The notes beneath the pieces were generated by a model. The model was not told the origin of the DNA and did no database searches. It saw only the letters and a program-made list of their open reading frames with translations. A DNA stretch of 21,241 nucleotides, from assembly GCA_947460225.1 (NCBI GenBank), contig CANHHI010000010.1, forward strand, positions 1-21,241. Direction: 5' to 3'. The DNA comes from Flavobacteriales bacterium (GTDB lineage Bacteria; Bacteroidota; Bacteroidia; Flavobacteriales_D; CANHHI01). The position numbers and the translations under genes were made by a program. Below are positions 7,358 through 13,823 of this stretch, one piece after another; positions within the stretch are counted from its first letter, which is position 1, and each line of letters opens with the position of its first letter.

Positions 7358-8355
7358 ATATTCTATTTTTGATTGCTTTTTTATTGTCCTCTGCCACTTT
7401 GCTGGCGCAAAGTGTGGATAGTGTAGCTATAGTTGAATGCCCTGTGGCACGTTCCATCACGATTAGTGCTGTTGGCGATTGCACTTTGGGGGCTTATAAG
7501 GGGCAGGCTTTGGGCAATCGTTTTGATGAGGTGGCTCAAAAAGAGGGTTCTGCGTATTTTTTTCAAGCCGTTAAAAGCGTTTTTGAAAATAGCCATTTGA
7601 ATATTGCCAACCTAGAAGGACCTTTGACACAAGCAGATTATACCGTGGAAAAGCAGTTTCCCATGCGTGGCAAGCCTGAATATGTAGAAATTTTAAAGCA
7701 TGCGGGTATTCATGCGGTAAGCCTTGCCAATAACCATACCTTTGATTGTGGTGCGCAGGGTTATAAAGATACCCAGCAGGTTTTGGATACGGCACATATT
7801 TTGCATTTTGGCGGTTCAGCCATTGCGTATCAAACCATAAACGACATTCGGGTGGCAATGCTGGGTGCAAAAGGTTGGGTGATTAACCAAGCGGTGAAAG
7901 AAAATTTAAAGAAGCAAATTATAGAGGCTAGGCAAAATGCGGACTTGGTGATTATCTATTTCCATTGGGGCGAGGAGGGCGAAAATTTTTCCAACAAAAC
8001 CCAACAAGCCTTGGCAAGGCATAGCATAGACTGTGGAGCGGACTTGGTTTTGGGTGCGCACCCGCATGTTGTTCAAGGGCTGGAAACTTATAAAGGCAAG
8101 CAAATTGTGTATAGTTTGGGCAATTTTTGCTTTGGAGGCAATAAAAATCCGAGAGATAAAGATACGTTTATTTATCAAATCACTTTTCATTTGACCGATG
8201 AAGGCATTGTGGAGGCGGGTACGCAAATTATCCCATGCAGTTTGTCTAGCGTTAAAGATAGAAATGATTTTCGCCCTGTGCTTTTGGAGGGTGCTGACAA
8301 AGAGCGGGTTTTGAAAAGATTGGCGGATTATAGTGTAATGGATAAAATTAAATGA
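7339..8355 (+). CDS. CapA family (PGA_cap) metallophosphatase-like protein
   Basis: The 338-residue protein has a signal peptide (cut near LLAQ-S, residue 24). A metallophosphatase-type domain follows: AVGDCTLG (residues 44-51), NLEGPL (91-96), SLANNHTFD (128-136), FHWGEEGE (209-216) and GAHPHVVQG (239-247). These are the metal-ligand blocks of the CapA/PgsA family, whose best-known members take part in poly-gamma-glutamate capsule formation. No capB, capC or pgs genes are present, so a poly-glutamate role cannot be assumed. It probably acts in the periplasm. The stop overlaps the elbB start as ATGA. Confidence 0.88.
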   Translation: MQKRNQNILFLIAFLLSSATLLAQSVDSVAIVECPVARSITISAVGDCTLGAYKGQALGNRFDEVAQKEGSAYFFQAVKSVFENSHLNIANLEGPLTQADYTVEKQFPMRGKPEYVEILKHAGIHAVSLANNHTFDCGAQGYKDTQQVLDTAHILHFGGSAIAYQTINDIRVAMLGAKGWVINQAVKENLKKQIIEARQNADLVIIYFHWGEEGENFSNKTQQALARHSIDCGADLVLGAHPHVVQGLETYKGKQIVYSLGNFCFGGNKNPRDKDTFIYQITFHLTDEGIVEAGTQIIPCSLSSVKDRNDFRPVLLEGADKERVLKRLADYSVMDKIK

Positions 8356-9032
8356 AAAATATGAAAAAAATAGGTGTTTTGCTTTCGGGCTGTGGGGTTT
8401 ATGACGGCTCGGAAATTCATGAGGCAACTTTGGCATTGCTGTGTTTGGCACAAGCAAACTTGGAAGCGGTTTGTTTTGCGCCCAATCACAACCAGCACCA
8501 CGTGATAAACCATAAAACGGGCGAGGTTTCGGCTGAAAACAGAAATATTTTGGTGGAATCTGCACGCATTGCCAGAGGCAAGGTGGAGGATTTAGCAACA
8601 GTTAATTTTCAAGATTTAGACGCTTTGCTCATTCCGGGTGGCTTTGGTGCAGCCAAAAATTTATCGTCTTGGGCTTTTCAAGGGGCAGAGGCGGAGGTTT
8701 TGCCAGCGGTTAAGGCTTGTATGCAGCATTTTATCAGCCATAAAAAACCCATTGTAGCACTCTGCATTGCACCTACTTTGCTGGCAAAATCACTGCAAGG
8801 CGTTGTGGTGCCTACCTTGAGCTTTGGCAATGAAGCGAGGGAAAACATCAGAAATACGCATGCGGAAATTGCCAAAACAGGATCCACGACTATTTCTGTG
8901 GAAAACATGGCGTGCAGTGTTGATGAAAAAAACAAAATCATCTGCGCACCTTGTTATATGATGGATTACAGCATCGCACAAGTTTATGTAAATATCCAAA
9001 ACGCCGTTAAACACTTGCAAACATGGCTTTAA
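8352..9032 (+). CDS. elbB: ElbB-type glyoxalase/amidotransferase-like protein
   Basis: The 226-residue DJ-1/class I glutamine amidotransferase-like protein starts KKIGVLLSGCGVYDGSEIHEA, the hallmark of ElbB. It also has LLIPGGFGAAKNLS (residues 92-105) and the nucleophile elbow VALCIAP with Cys138. E. coli ElbB has glyoxalase activity and was linked to isoprenoid synthesis; the real substrate is uncertain. The ATG at 8352 overlaps the previous stop by four bases; a second ATG at 8361 would give MKKIGVL and is equally plausible. The 3' end overlaps rsmE by ten bases, so the three genes are likely co-transcribed. Confidence 0.92.
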   Translation: MKNMKKIGVLLSGCGVYDGSEIHEATLALLCLAQANLEAVCFAPNHNQHHVINHKTGEVSAENRNILVESARIARGKVEDLATVNFQDLDALLIPGGFGAAKNLSSWAFQGAEAEVLPAVKACMQHFISHKKPIVALCIAPTLLAKSLQGVVVPTLSFGNEARENIRNTHAEIAKTGSTTISVENMACSVDEKNKIICAPCYMMDYSIAQVYVNIQNAVKHLQTWL

Positions 9033-9718
9033 AAACTTTCTTTTTGCCCATTGCCCAAGATGCAAAAACCGTATCTTTTGATGCGGAAGAAAGCAAGCAT
9101 ATTGCCAAGGTTTTACGTTTGCAAACACAAGATAAAATTCTTTTGCTCAATGGCGAAGGGGTTCGTTTTCAGGCAACGCTGACTTTGGTAAGCCCTAAAA
9201 AAGTAGAGGCTGACATTGCGTATGCGGAAAAGCTCGAACCCAACAAAAATCACCGCATACATTTGGCAATTGCGCCCACCAAAAACACCGATAGAACCGA
9301 GTGGCTCGTGGAAAAAGCCACAGAATTGGGCGTGTATGCTTTGCATTTTTTTCACAGTGAGCGCACGGAAAAAACACATCTGCGCATGGATAGATTGCAA
9401 AGAATTATGCAGGCTGCCATCAAACAATCGCTCAATCCTTTTGCGCCAAAAATGGAAGCTCCCTGTCCGCTTTTGGACATTATGCAATTGCCGTTTAAGC
9501 AAAAGTATTTGGCTTATTGTGAGGACAAACCCAAAATTGCCCTGTCTGATGCGGTGCAAAAAATGGGCGATATTTTAATTTTAATCGGTCCAGAGGGCGA
9601 TTTTAGCCCCAAAGAAATTGCCGAGGCACAGCGGCAAAATTGCACGCTCGTTCATTTGGGCGAAAACCGACTACGCACAGAAACCGCTGCCTTGTACGCA
9701 TTGTGTTTAAGCATTTAA
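9023..9718 (+). CDS. rsmE: 16S rRNA (uracil-1498-N3) methyltransferase RsmE
   Basis: RsmE methylates N3 of U1498 in the 30S decoding region using S-adenosylmethionine. The 231-residue protein has the N-terminal PUA-like part (HIAKVLRLQTQDKILLLNGEG), the linker TEWLVEKATELGV (92-104) and the C-terminal SPOUT trefoil-knot motifs IGPEGDFSPKEI (188-199) and LGENRLRTETAAL (212-224). Asn replaces the more usual Arg in the LGxRILRxETA signature. The start overlaps elbB. The stop codon is also the first three bases of a double-hairpin repeat (see 9716). Confidence 0.95.
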   Translation: MALKTFFLPIAQDAKTVSFDAEESKHIAKVLRLQTQDKILLLNGEGVRFQATLTLVSPKKVEADIAYAEKLEPNKNHRIHLAIAPTKNTDRTEWLVEKATELGVYALHFFHSERTEKTHLRMDRLQRIMQAAIKQSLNPFAPKMEAPCPLLDIMQLPFKQKYLAYCEDKPKIALSDAVQKMGDILILIGPEGDFSPKEIAEAQRQNCTLVHLGENRLRTETAALYALCLSI

Positions 9719-9750
9719 CAGACATAGTCTGTTTTAATCTGCTTCGCAGG
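9716..9750 (+). repeat. Double-hairpin unit starting at the rsmE stop codon
   Basis: The unit begins with the TAA stop. AACAGAC-ATA-GTCTGTT forms hairpin I, TTTAAT is the linker, and CTGC-TTC-GCAG forms hairpin II. The same arrangement, with the same linker and the same TTC loop but different stems, begins at the fabD stop on the other strand (10241 to 10203). There is no long T-run, so it is not a classic terminator, though it may shape mRNA 3' ends. Confidence 0.7.
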
Positions 9751-9784
9751 GCAGGCAAACCCTGCACGTTTTCTGCTTCGCAGA
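9751..9784. repeat. Two further short palindromes
   Basis: GCAGG-CAAAC-CCTGC lies at 9751-9765 and TCTGC-TTC-GCAGA at 9772-9784. The second has the same core (CTGC-TTC-GCAG) as hairpin II of the unit at 9716. Confidence 0.65.
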
Positions 9785-9835
9785 CCTTGTAATTCCTATA
9801 AAAATAAAATTTCTTTTGAAAAAAACGCAAAATTA

Positions 9836-9868
9836 TTTGGAACTTTAAAGAAAAAGTTTGTACCTTTG
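9836..9868 (+). promoter_or_regulatory. Promoter of free-standing RNA (TTTG-N21-TACCTTTG)
   Basis: TTTG at 9836-9839 and TACCTTTG at 9861-9868, separated by 21 bp, give a full Bacteroidota promoter. The predicted start near 9873 falls on the first base of the 5' arm of the RNA's closing stem. No open reading frame follows on this strand. Confidence 0.75.
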
Positions 9869-9872
9869 TGGT

Positions 9873-10063
9873 GCAGAATACAGCGGTTCGTTTATACCGC
9901 ACACTAACACGCCGAAAAAATCGGCAAGAGTTAAATCTTTTAAAATATAACCCAACCTGACGGGCAAACCAGCCGCAAGGCGTTTGGTGTCCGCGGCGTG
10001 TTTTAAAGCACGTTGAACGATGCTGTATTCTGCAACCTTACAAATCGTCAGGTTGGGTTTTTT
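9873..10063 (+). ncRNA. Free-standing structured RNA of about 190 nt, possibly 6S-like
   Basis: This lies between the convergent genes rsmE and fabD with its own promoter and terminator. The 5' end (9872-9884, TGCAGAATACAGC) pairs perfectly with 10022-10034 over 13 bp. Inside, AACACGCCG (9906-9914) pairs with 9994-10002 over 9 bp, leaving about 20 unpaired bases on each side. The apical part includes CAAAC-CA-GCC-GCAA-GGC-GTTTG (about 9965-9985), a stem closed by a GNRA tetraloop. Closing stem, large central bubble, long apical arm and a length near 190 nt fit the outline of 6S RNA; a 6S-Flavo family has been described in this phylum. I cannot check its consensus here, so identity is tentative. 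A second 14-bp pairing, 9949-9962 with 10046-10059, would cross the closing stem. It does not look like tmRNA, RNase P or SRP RNA. Confidence 0.7.
10033..10063 (+). terminator. Intrinsic terminator of the structured RNA
   Basis: CAACCT (10033-10038) pairs with AGGTTG (10050-10055), followed by GG and six T's (10058-10063). The 3' arm can instead pair with the longer upstream stretch at 9949-9962 over 14 bp. Confidence 0.65.
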
Positions 10064-10065
10064 GT

Positions 10066-10184
10066 GCGTCAGAGACGCTTCAATCCGTGCTACGCACGGG
10101 CAAGGCTAATGACCATATAGCCTACGAAGCAGACAACAACGGACAATGTCCGCAATCTGTTTACCTAAGTTGCTTGCAACCTAG
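10066..10184. repeat. Cluster of short palindromes, including CTTCAAT hairpin copy 3
   Basis: The cluster contains GCGTC-AGA-GACGC (10066-10078); the CTTCAAT hairpin CCGTGC-TAC-GCACGG (10078-10101, like those at 1553 and 1749); GGCTA and TAGCC arms (10104-10122); CGGAC-AAT-GTCCG (10140-10152); and CTAAGTTG-CTTG-CAACCTAG (10165-10184, one mismatch). No coding potential is seen. Confidence 0.7.
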
Positions 10185-10202
10185 ATGAATTGCGGTGTAT
10201 CG

Positions 10203-10241
10203 CCTGCCGAAGGCAGATTAAAACGCACAATGTGCGTGTTA
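10203..10241 (-). repeat. Double-hairpin unit starting at the fabD stop codon
   Basis: Read on the minus strand from the fabD stop, TAAC is followed by hairpin I ACGCAC-ATT-GTGCGT, linker TTTAAT and hairpin II CTGCC-TTC-GGCAG. Position relative to the stop, linker and TTC loop match the unit after rsmE; the stems differ by paired changes. Confidence 0.7.
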
Positions 10242-11114
10242 CACCCCGCTTAATATAAAATCTTTGTTGATTTTTTTCATCAATCCTTGTAGCACATTGC
10301 CAGGACCCACTTCTATGGCTTCGCAAAAACCGTCTTTGTATAAGTTTTCGCCTGTTTGCGTCCATTTTACGGGAGCGGTGAGCTGGGCAATCAAATTTTC
10401 TTTGATGACGCTAGCCTCTGTTTCCGCTTGGGCATGCACATTTTGATAAATCGGACAAATCGGATTTTTGAGCTCAACGGCGTGAATGGCTTTTGCCAGT
10501 TCATCTTGCGCACTTTGCATCAAGGGCGAATGAAAAGCACCGCCCACGGTGAGTGGCAAAACCCTTTTTGCACCTGCTTCTTTGAGGGCTTCGCTGGCTT
10601 TTTTCAAGGCTTCATCTTCCCCAGAAATCACCAATTGCCCTGGGCAATTGTAATTGGCAGGCACCACAATGCCATCTATTTTTGCACAAATTTCAGCCAC
10701 CAGTTCGTCTGATAAACCTAAAACTGCCGCCATGCCCGCAGATTTGCCTATGCAGGCTTTTTGCATGGCACAAGCTCTTTTGTAAACCAATTGCAAACCG
10801 TCTGCAAAAGTCAAAGATTTGGCTGCAACTAGGGCGGAAAATTCACCCAAAGAATGTCCTGCAACAGCTTGGGGTAAAAATTGCGCCCCAAAAGACTGCA
10901 CGACAATCACGGAATATAAAAAAATAGCGGGCTGTGTAATATCCGTTTGTTTGAGCTCTTCTTCTGTGCCATTTTTCATTTTTTCGGCAATGGAAAAACC
11001 CAAAATTTCATCTGCCTCTTGCAAAGTTTTTGCGGCGTTGGGATATTTTTCCAGCAAAACATTGCCCATACCTACAAATTGCGCCCCTTGACCGGGAAAA
11101 AGATAAACTTTCAT
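10239..11114 (-). CDS. fabD: Malonyl-CoA:ACP transacylase FabD
   Basis: FabD moves malonyl groups from CoA to acyl carrier protein for fatty-acid synthesis in the cytoplasm. The 291-residue length is normal. Landmarks are FPGQGAQFVGMG (residues 6-17), the nucleophile motif AGHSLGEFSAL with Ser88, Arg113 for malonyl carboxylate binding, and the catalytic His195 in GGAFHSPLM. VGPGNVLQGLMKKI near the C-terminus is also typical. It starts seven bases after the DUF389 gene on the same strand, so it is probably the last gene of the operon that begins with the hemJ-like gene. Its TAA stop opens the double-hairpin unit at 10241. Confidence 0.97.
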   Translation of the reverse strand: MKVYLFPGQGAQFVGMGNVLLEKYPNAAKTLQEADEILGFSIAEKMKNGTEEELKQTDITQPAIFLYSVIVVQSFGAQFLPQAVAGHSLGEFSALVAAKSLTFADGLQLVYKRACAMQKACIGKSAGMAAVLGLSDELVAEICAKIDGIVVPANYNCPGQLVISGEDEALKKASEALKEAGAKRVLPLTVGGAFHSPLMQSAQDELAKAIHAVELKNPICPIYQNVHAQAETEASVIKENLIAQLTAPVKWTQTGENLYKDGFCEAIEVGPGNVLQGLMKKINKDFILSGV

Positions 11115-11121
11115 GTATAAT

Positions 11122-12489
11122 TTATTTTTGACTTGGAAAGAAATTGCTTGTCTGAATGTGCTTGTTTTTTTGTCTCACTCTGAGCCATGCCTGCAACTTT
11201 TCTTCTTGCGTGGCTTTATTTATGGCAGAAAGGTTGGCGTGCCAAGACACAAAAACCAAAGGAATAGTGTCTTTTGCGTGAATAAAATGAGCATAAGCCA
11301 AGTCTTTGATTTCTGGAAACAAAGTTTCTGCTTCTAGGGAAATTTCATCGCTTTGGCTAAAATAAACCGCTTGCAGTGCCTTTTGCAAACTGTCGTTTTG
11401 TTTTTTAAGCCTGTCCAATTCTTTGTATTTGTCTTGTAAAATAATTTCCAAAAGCGGGCTATCTAGTTTTTCTGCGTGTAAAACATCTTGCAGACTTTCA
11501 TTTTGAATCACCCAAAGCTCGGCATTCGGAAAACGCTTTTGCCAAGCCATTTTCCAACTCTCAATGAGCGTTTGTGGAATTTTTTTACCCGTAAAGCTGA
11601 GTATCAATTGGGGGTGCTGGTGGTCGTATTGAATTTCTTTGCGTATAATGTAACTTTCGGGATATTGGGTTATTTGCTCCGAAAACTGCTCGGCTTGGTG
11701 TTCAAATTTAGATTTGACAATCAAGGTGTAGAAAGCATAAAAACTGGGCACAGCGCACAAAAAAACAAATAGCAAAATATAGCTTCTAATGCGCCTTTCT
11801 TTGACTTTATTGATAAGGGTAACGCCTGTAAATCCTACAGAGCGAACAAAAAGCCAAGTGCTCAAACAAATAAACACACAATTGAGCAAAAATAGATATA
11901 ATGCCCCCAAGAAAATGCCCCATTGCCCGCTTGACAAGCCATAACCAGCCGTGCATAAAGGTGGCATTAAAGCCGTTGCAATGGCAACACCTGGTATAGC
12001 ATTGCTAATACCACGCCTTGTGGTGGCAATAATACCTGCTAAACCGCCAAAAAAAGCGATAAATATATCCAGTAAATTGGGTTCGGTGCGGGCTAAAATT
12101 TCCGTGCCAGCCTTGCCGATAGGTGTGAGTAAGAAATACAAAAACGAGGTGAATAGACTGATGCCTACCATCACGGAAAAGTTCGTCAAGGCTTTTTTTA
12201 ACAATTGAAAATCGTGTGTGCCTACCGCAAAACCCGCCCCAACAATAGGTCCCATCAGTGGGGAAATCAACATGGCACCAATAATTACAGCCGTAGAATT
12301 GGCATTTAGCCCAATGGAGGCAATGAATATAGAGCAAATCAACACCCAAACATTAAATCCCCTAAAATAAACCCCAGCTTCTATGCGCTCTTTGGCATGG
12401 GCGAAGTCCACTTCATTTTTGATATTCATCAAGTCTTTTAAGAAAGATTTGATTTGGGAAGTAATGGATAAATTCTGCTGCATCTGCAT
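11122..12489 (-). CDS. DUF389 / TIGR00341 family multi-pass membrane protein
   Basis: The 455-residue protein has a cytoplasmic N-terminal lead. A DUF389 membrane domain follows with about six hydrophobic helices between residues 45 and 250: FNVWVLICSIFIASIGLN, STAVIIGAMLISPLMGPIVG, a helix around SVMVGISLFTSFLYFLL, GGLAGIIATTRRG, GVAIATALMPPLCTAGYGL, and later ones. The C-terminal 200 residues form a soluble part with a coiled-coil stretch (ELDRLKKQNDSLQKAL). The SPLMGP and ATALMPPL words are the family hallmark. The transported or sensed substrate is unknown. It lies between lipB and fabD in a tight minus-strand unit (25 bp and 7 bp gaps). Confidence 0.88.
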   Translation of the reverse strand: MQMQQNLSITSQIKSFLKDLMNIKNEVDFAHAKERIEAGVYFRGFNVWVLICSIFIASIGLNANSTAVIIGAMLISPLMGPIVGAGFAVGTHDFQLLKKALTNFSVMVGISLFTSFLYFLLTPIGKAGTEILARTEPNLLDIFIAFFGGLAGIIATTRRGISNAIPGVAIATALMPPLCTAGYGLSSGQWGIFLGALYLFLLNCVFICLSTWLFVRSVGFTGVTLINKVKERRIRSYILLFVFLCAVPSFYAFYTLIVKSKFEHQAEQFSEQITQYPESYIIRKEIQYDHQHPQLILSFTGKKIPQTLIESWKMAWQKRFPNAELWVIQNESLQDVLHAEKLDSPLLEIILQDKYKELDRLKKQNDSLQKALQAVYFSQSDEISLEAETLFPEIKDLAYAHFIHAKDTIPLVFVSWHANLSAINKATQEEKLQAWLRVRQKNKHIQTSNFFPSQK

Positions 12490-12514
12490 TTTTGGCGAAA
12501 TATACGCAAAAAGT

Positions 12515-13177
12515 TTAATTGCCTTGAAAATGAAGTAAAAAATATTTTTGCAGTGTTGATTTTAATGCCTGCAAATCCACAGGTTTTTGAAGTTCCAGAG
12601 CTAGACTAGTAACGCCTTTGTCTTTGATGGCACAAGGAATTAAATGGTCAAAATAACGCAAATCATTGTTTGCATTTAAAGCCAAGCCGTGCCAAACCAC
12701 CCAACGGCTACATTTTACGCCCATGGCGCAAATTTTTCTTGCATTTTCCTTTTGTGCATCTAACCAAACGCCCGTGTAATTAGGGTAACGCTCCGCCTGC
12801 ACGCTATAATCACTCAGCGTGTCTATCACCACTTGCTCCAAAGTGCGCAAATACTTGTGTAAATCTGTAAAAAAGCAAGACAAATCCAGCACAGGATACA
12901 TCACCACTTGCCCTGGACTGTGGCAGGTAATGTCTCCGCCTCTGTCTGTCTGAAAAAACTGTACTTCGTCGGGCTGGTGCAACAAATGTGCTGGTTTTCC
13001 GCTTTTGCCCAAGGTGTAAACAGCTGGGTGCTCGCAGAAAAACACAGCGTGTGGCAAAGACTTTAATGCGCCGTGTATTGCCTTGTCGGCTAACATTTTT
13101 TCCGCATAATCTTTTTGCGCCTGCCAAGCGGTGGCGTAGTCTATCAAGCCCCAGTCTATAAAATCAATTTTTTTCAC
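12515..13177 (-). CDS. lipB: Lipoyl(octanoyl) transferase LipB
   Basis: LipB transfers octanoate from octanoyl-ACP to lipoyl domains, the first step of lipoate attachment. The 220-residue protein has RGGDITCHSPGQ (residues 79-90), the conserved Lys155 in GVKCSRWVVWHGLALN, and the catalytic Cys182 in LIPCAIKDKGVTSL. All key residues are present. It overlaps the hemJ-like gene by about 14 bp. Sharing a unit with fabD is sensible because LipB uses octanoyl-ACP from fatty-acid synthesis. No lipA is in the window. Confidence 0.96.
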   Translation of the reverse strand: MKKIDFIDWGLIDYATAWQAQKDYAEKMLADKAIHGALKSLPHAVFFCEHPAVYTLGKSGKPAHLLHQPDEVQFFQTDRGGDITCHSPGQVVMYPVLDLSCFFTDLHKYLRTLEQVVIDTLSDYSVQAERYPNYTGVWLDAQKENARKICAMGVKCSRWVVWHGLALNANNDLRYFDHLIPCAIKDKGVTSLALELQKPVDLQALKSTLQKYFLLHFQGN

Positions 13178-13730
13178 GTTTGCGCAAGATTTGATACAGT
13201 TTTATGCCCAAAATCAGTGAAATAGTCAGCACTGCCATGGCAGATAAGCCCCAAAGAATGCCCAGCGCATCTTTTAAAACCACCAAGAACACAATGGCAA
13301 ATAAAAACAAAGTCGCTCCTTCGTTCCAAAAGCGCAATTGCAGGGGGCTTACAGTAAATTTATCATTTTGTAAATTCTTATAAATTTTTCCACACAGCAA
13401 ATGATAGACTACCAAACCCAAAACAAACAAGAGTTTCCAATGTATCCAAGATTCCCTGTAATAACCAATATAGACGCCTTGCGCAATTTCCACTTTCCAG
13501 CCTTTGTACAATAGTCTGCCACCCAAAAAAAGCGTCAGCAAAAAACTAGGATACGTAATGCCATACCACAAGCGTTTTTGCATGATTTTAAATTGGCTTG
13601 ACAACAAGGATTTCTCTACTTCTGGTTTTTCTTGTGCTTCGGTGTGGTAAATAAACAGCCGAACAATGTAAAAAAGTCCAGCGAACCAGGTAACCACAAA
13701 AATAATGTGTAAGGCTTTCCAATAGAGCAT
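13164..13730 (-). CDS. hemJ: HemJ/CopD-type membrane protein, likely protoporphyrinogen oxidase
   Basis: I start this at ATG 13730 (MLYWKALHIIFVVTWFAGLFYIVRLF), giving about 188 residues and four to five membrane helices. The start chosen by the longest frame (13793) would include the promoter: TAACTTTG lies at 13750-13743 on the minus strand, with transcription starting near 13738. HemJ proteins convert protoporphyrinogen IX to protoporphyrin IX in heme synthesis and carry a conserved His in the first helix (His8 here). WKLLFVLGLVVYHLLCGKIYK and the FWNEGATLFLFAIVFLVVLKD segment also fit. A general CopD-like role is the alternative. Confidence 0.8.
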   Translation of the reverse strand: MLYWKALHIIFVVTWFAGLFYIVRLFIYHTEAQEKPEVEKSLLSSQFKIMQKRLWYGITYPSFLLTLFLGGRLLYKGWKVEIAQGVYIGYYRESWIHWKLLFVLGLVVYHLLCGKIYKNLQNDKFTVSPLQLRFWNEGATLFLFAIVFLVVLKDALGILWGLSAMAVLTISLILGIKLYQILRKREKN

Positions 13731-13742
13731 GCTATTTTTGTC

Positions 13743-13750
13743 CAAAGTTA
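13743..13750 (-). promoter_or_regulatory. Minus-strand -7 element (TAACTTTG) of hemJ-lipB-DUF389-fabD unit
   Basis: The match to TAnnTTTG is exact; the -33 region is weak (TTTC about 18 bp upstream). It sets the hemJ start at 13730 and very likely serves the whole four-gene unit, since no clear internal promoter is seen. Confidence 0.6.
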
Positions 13751-13792
13751 AAGAAAATAAATTGATGTGAAATAGATTTGCACCAAAAAACA

Positions 13793-13800
13793 TATCTTTG
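13793..13800 (+). promoter_or_regulatory. Plus-strand -7 element (TATCTTTG) of threonine dehydrogenase gene
   Basis: The match to TAnnTTTG is exact. Transcription would start near 13805, 19 nt before the ATG at 13824. The GTG at 13800 overlaps this element and is therefore not the start codon. Confidence 0.6.
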
Positions 13801-13823
13801 TGCCAAATTTTAAACAGACACTT

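Noticed and set aside
7339..8355. Poly-gamma-glutamate capsule operon
   Set aside because: Only a CapA-like protein is present; the neighbours are elbB and rsmE, with no CapB or CapC synthase genes.
9961..10000. Possible c-di-GMP-I (GEMM) riboswitch, from the string GGGCAAACCA and a GNRA loop
   Set aside because: The rest of the GEMM core and its receptor are missing, and no gene follows on that strand.
9950..10059. Group II intron or retron RNA, because of complementary arms at both ends
   Set aside because: No reverse transcriptase frame is found on either strand nearby, and no intron domain V was recognised.
9873..10063. tmRNA, RNase P RNA or SRP RNA as identity of the structured RNA
   Set aside because: There is no tRNA-like 3' end or CCA and no tag peptide frame for tmRNA, no RNase P conserved regions such as GAGGAAAGUCC, and no SRP domain IV GGAA loop with AGCA bulge.
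1541..10241. CRISPR array
   Set aside because: The repeats are short hairpins at irregular spacing, differ in sequence and have no uniform spacers; no cas genes are present.
13731..13793. Longer start for the hemJ-like protein at 13793
   Set aside because: The extra 21 codons span the minus-strand TAACTTTG promoter element. ATG 13730 gives the standard HemJ N-terminus directly.
13800..13823. GTG at 13800 as the threonine dehydrogenase start
   Set aside because: It overlaps the TATCTTTG promoter element. ATG 13824 begins the Rossmann strand (MKRILVIGASG) as expected.
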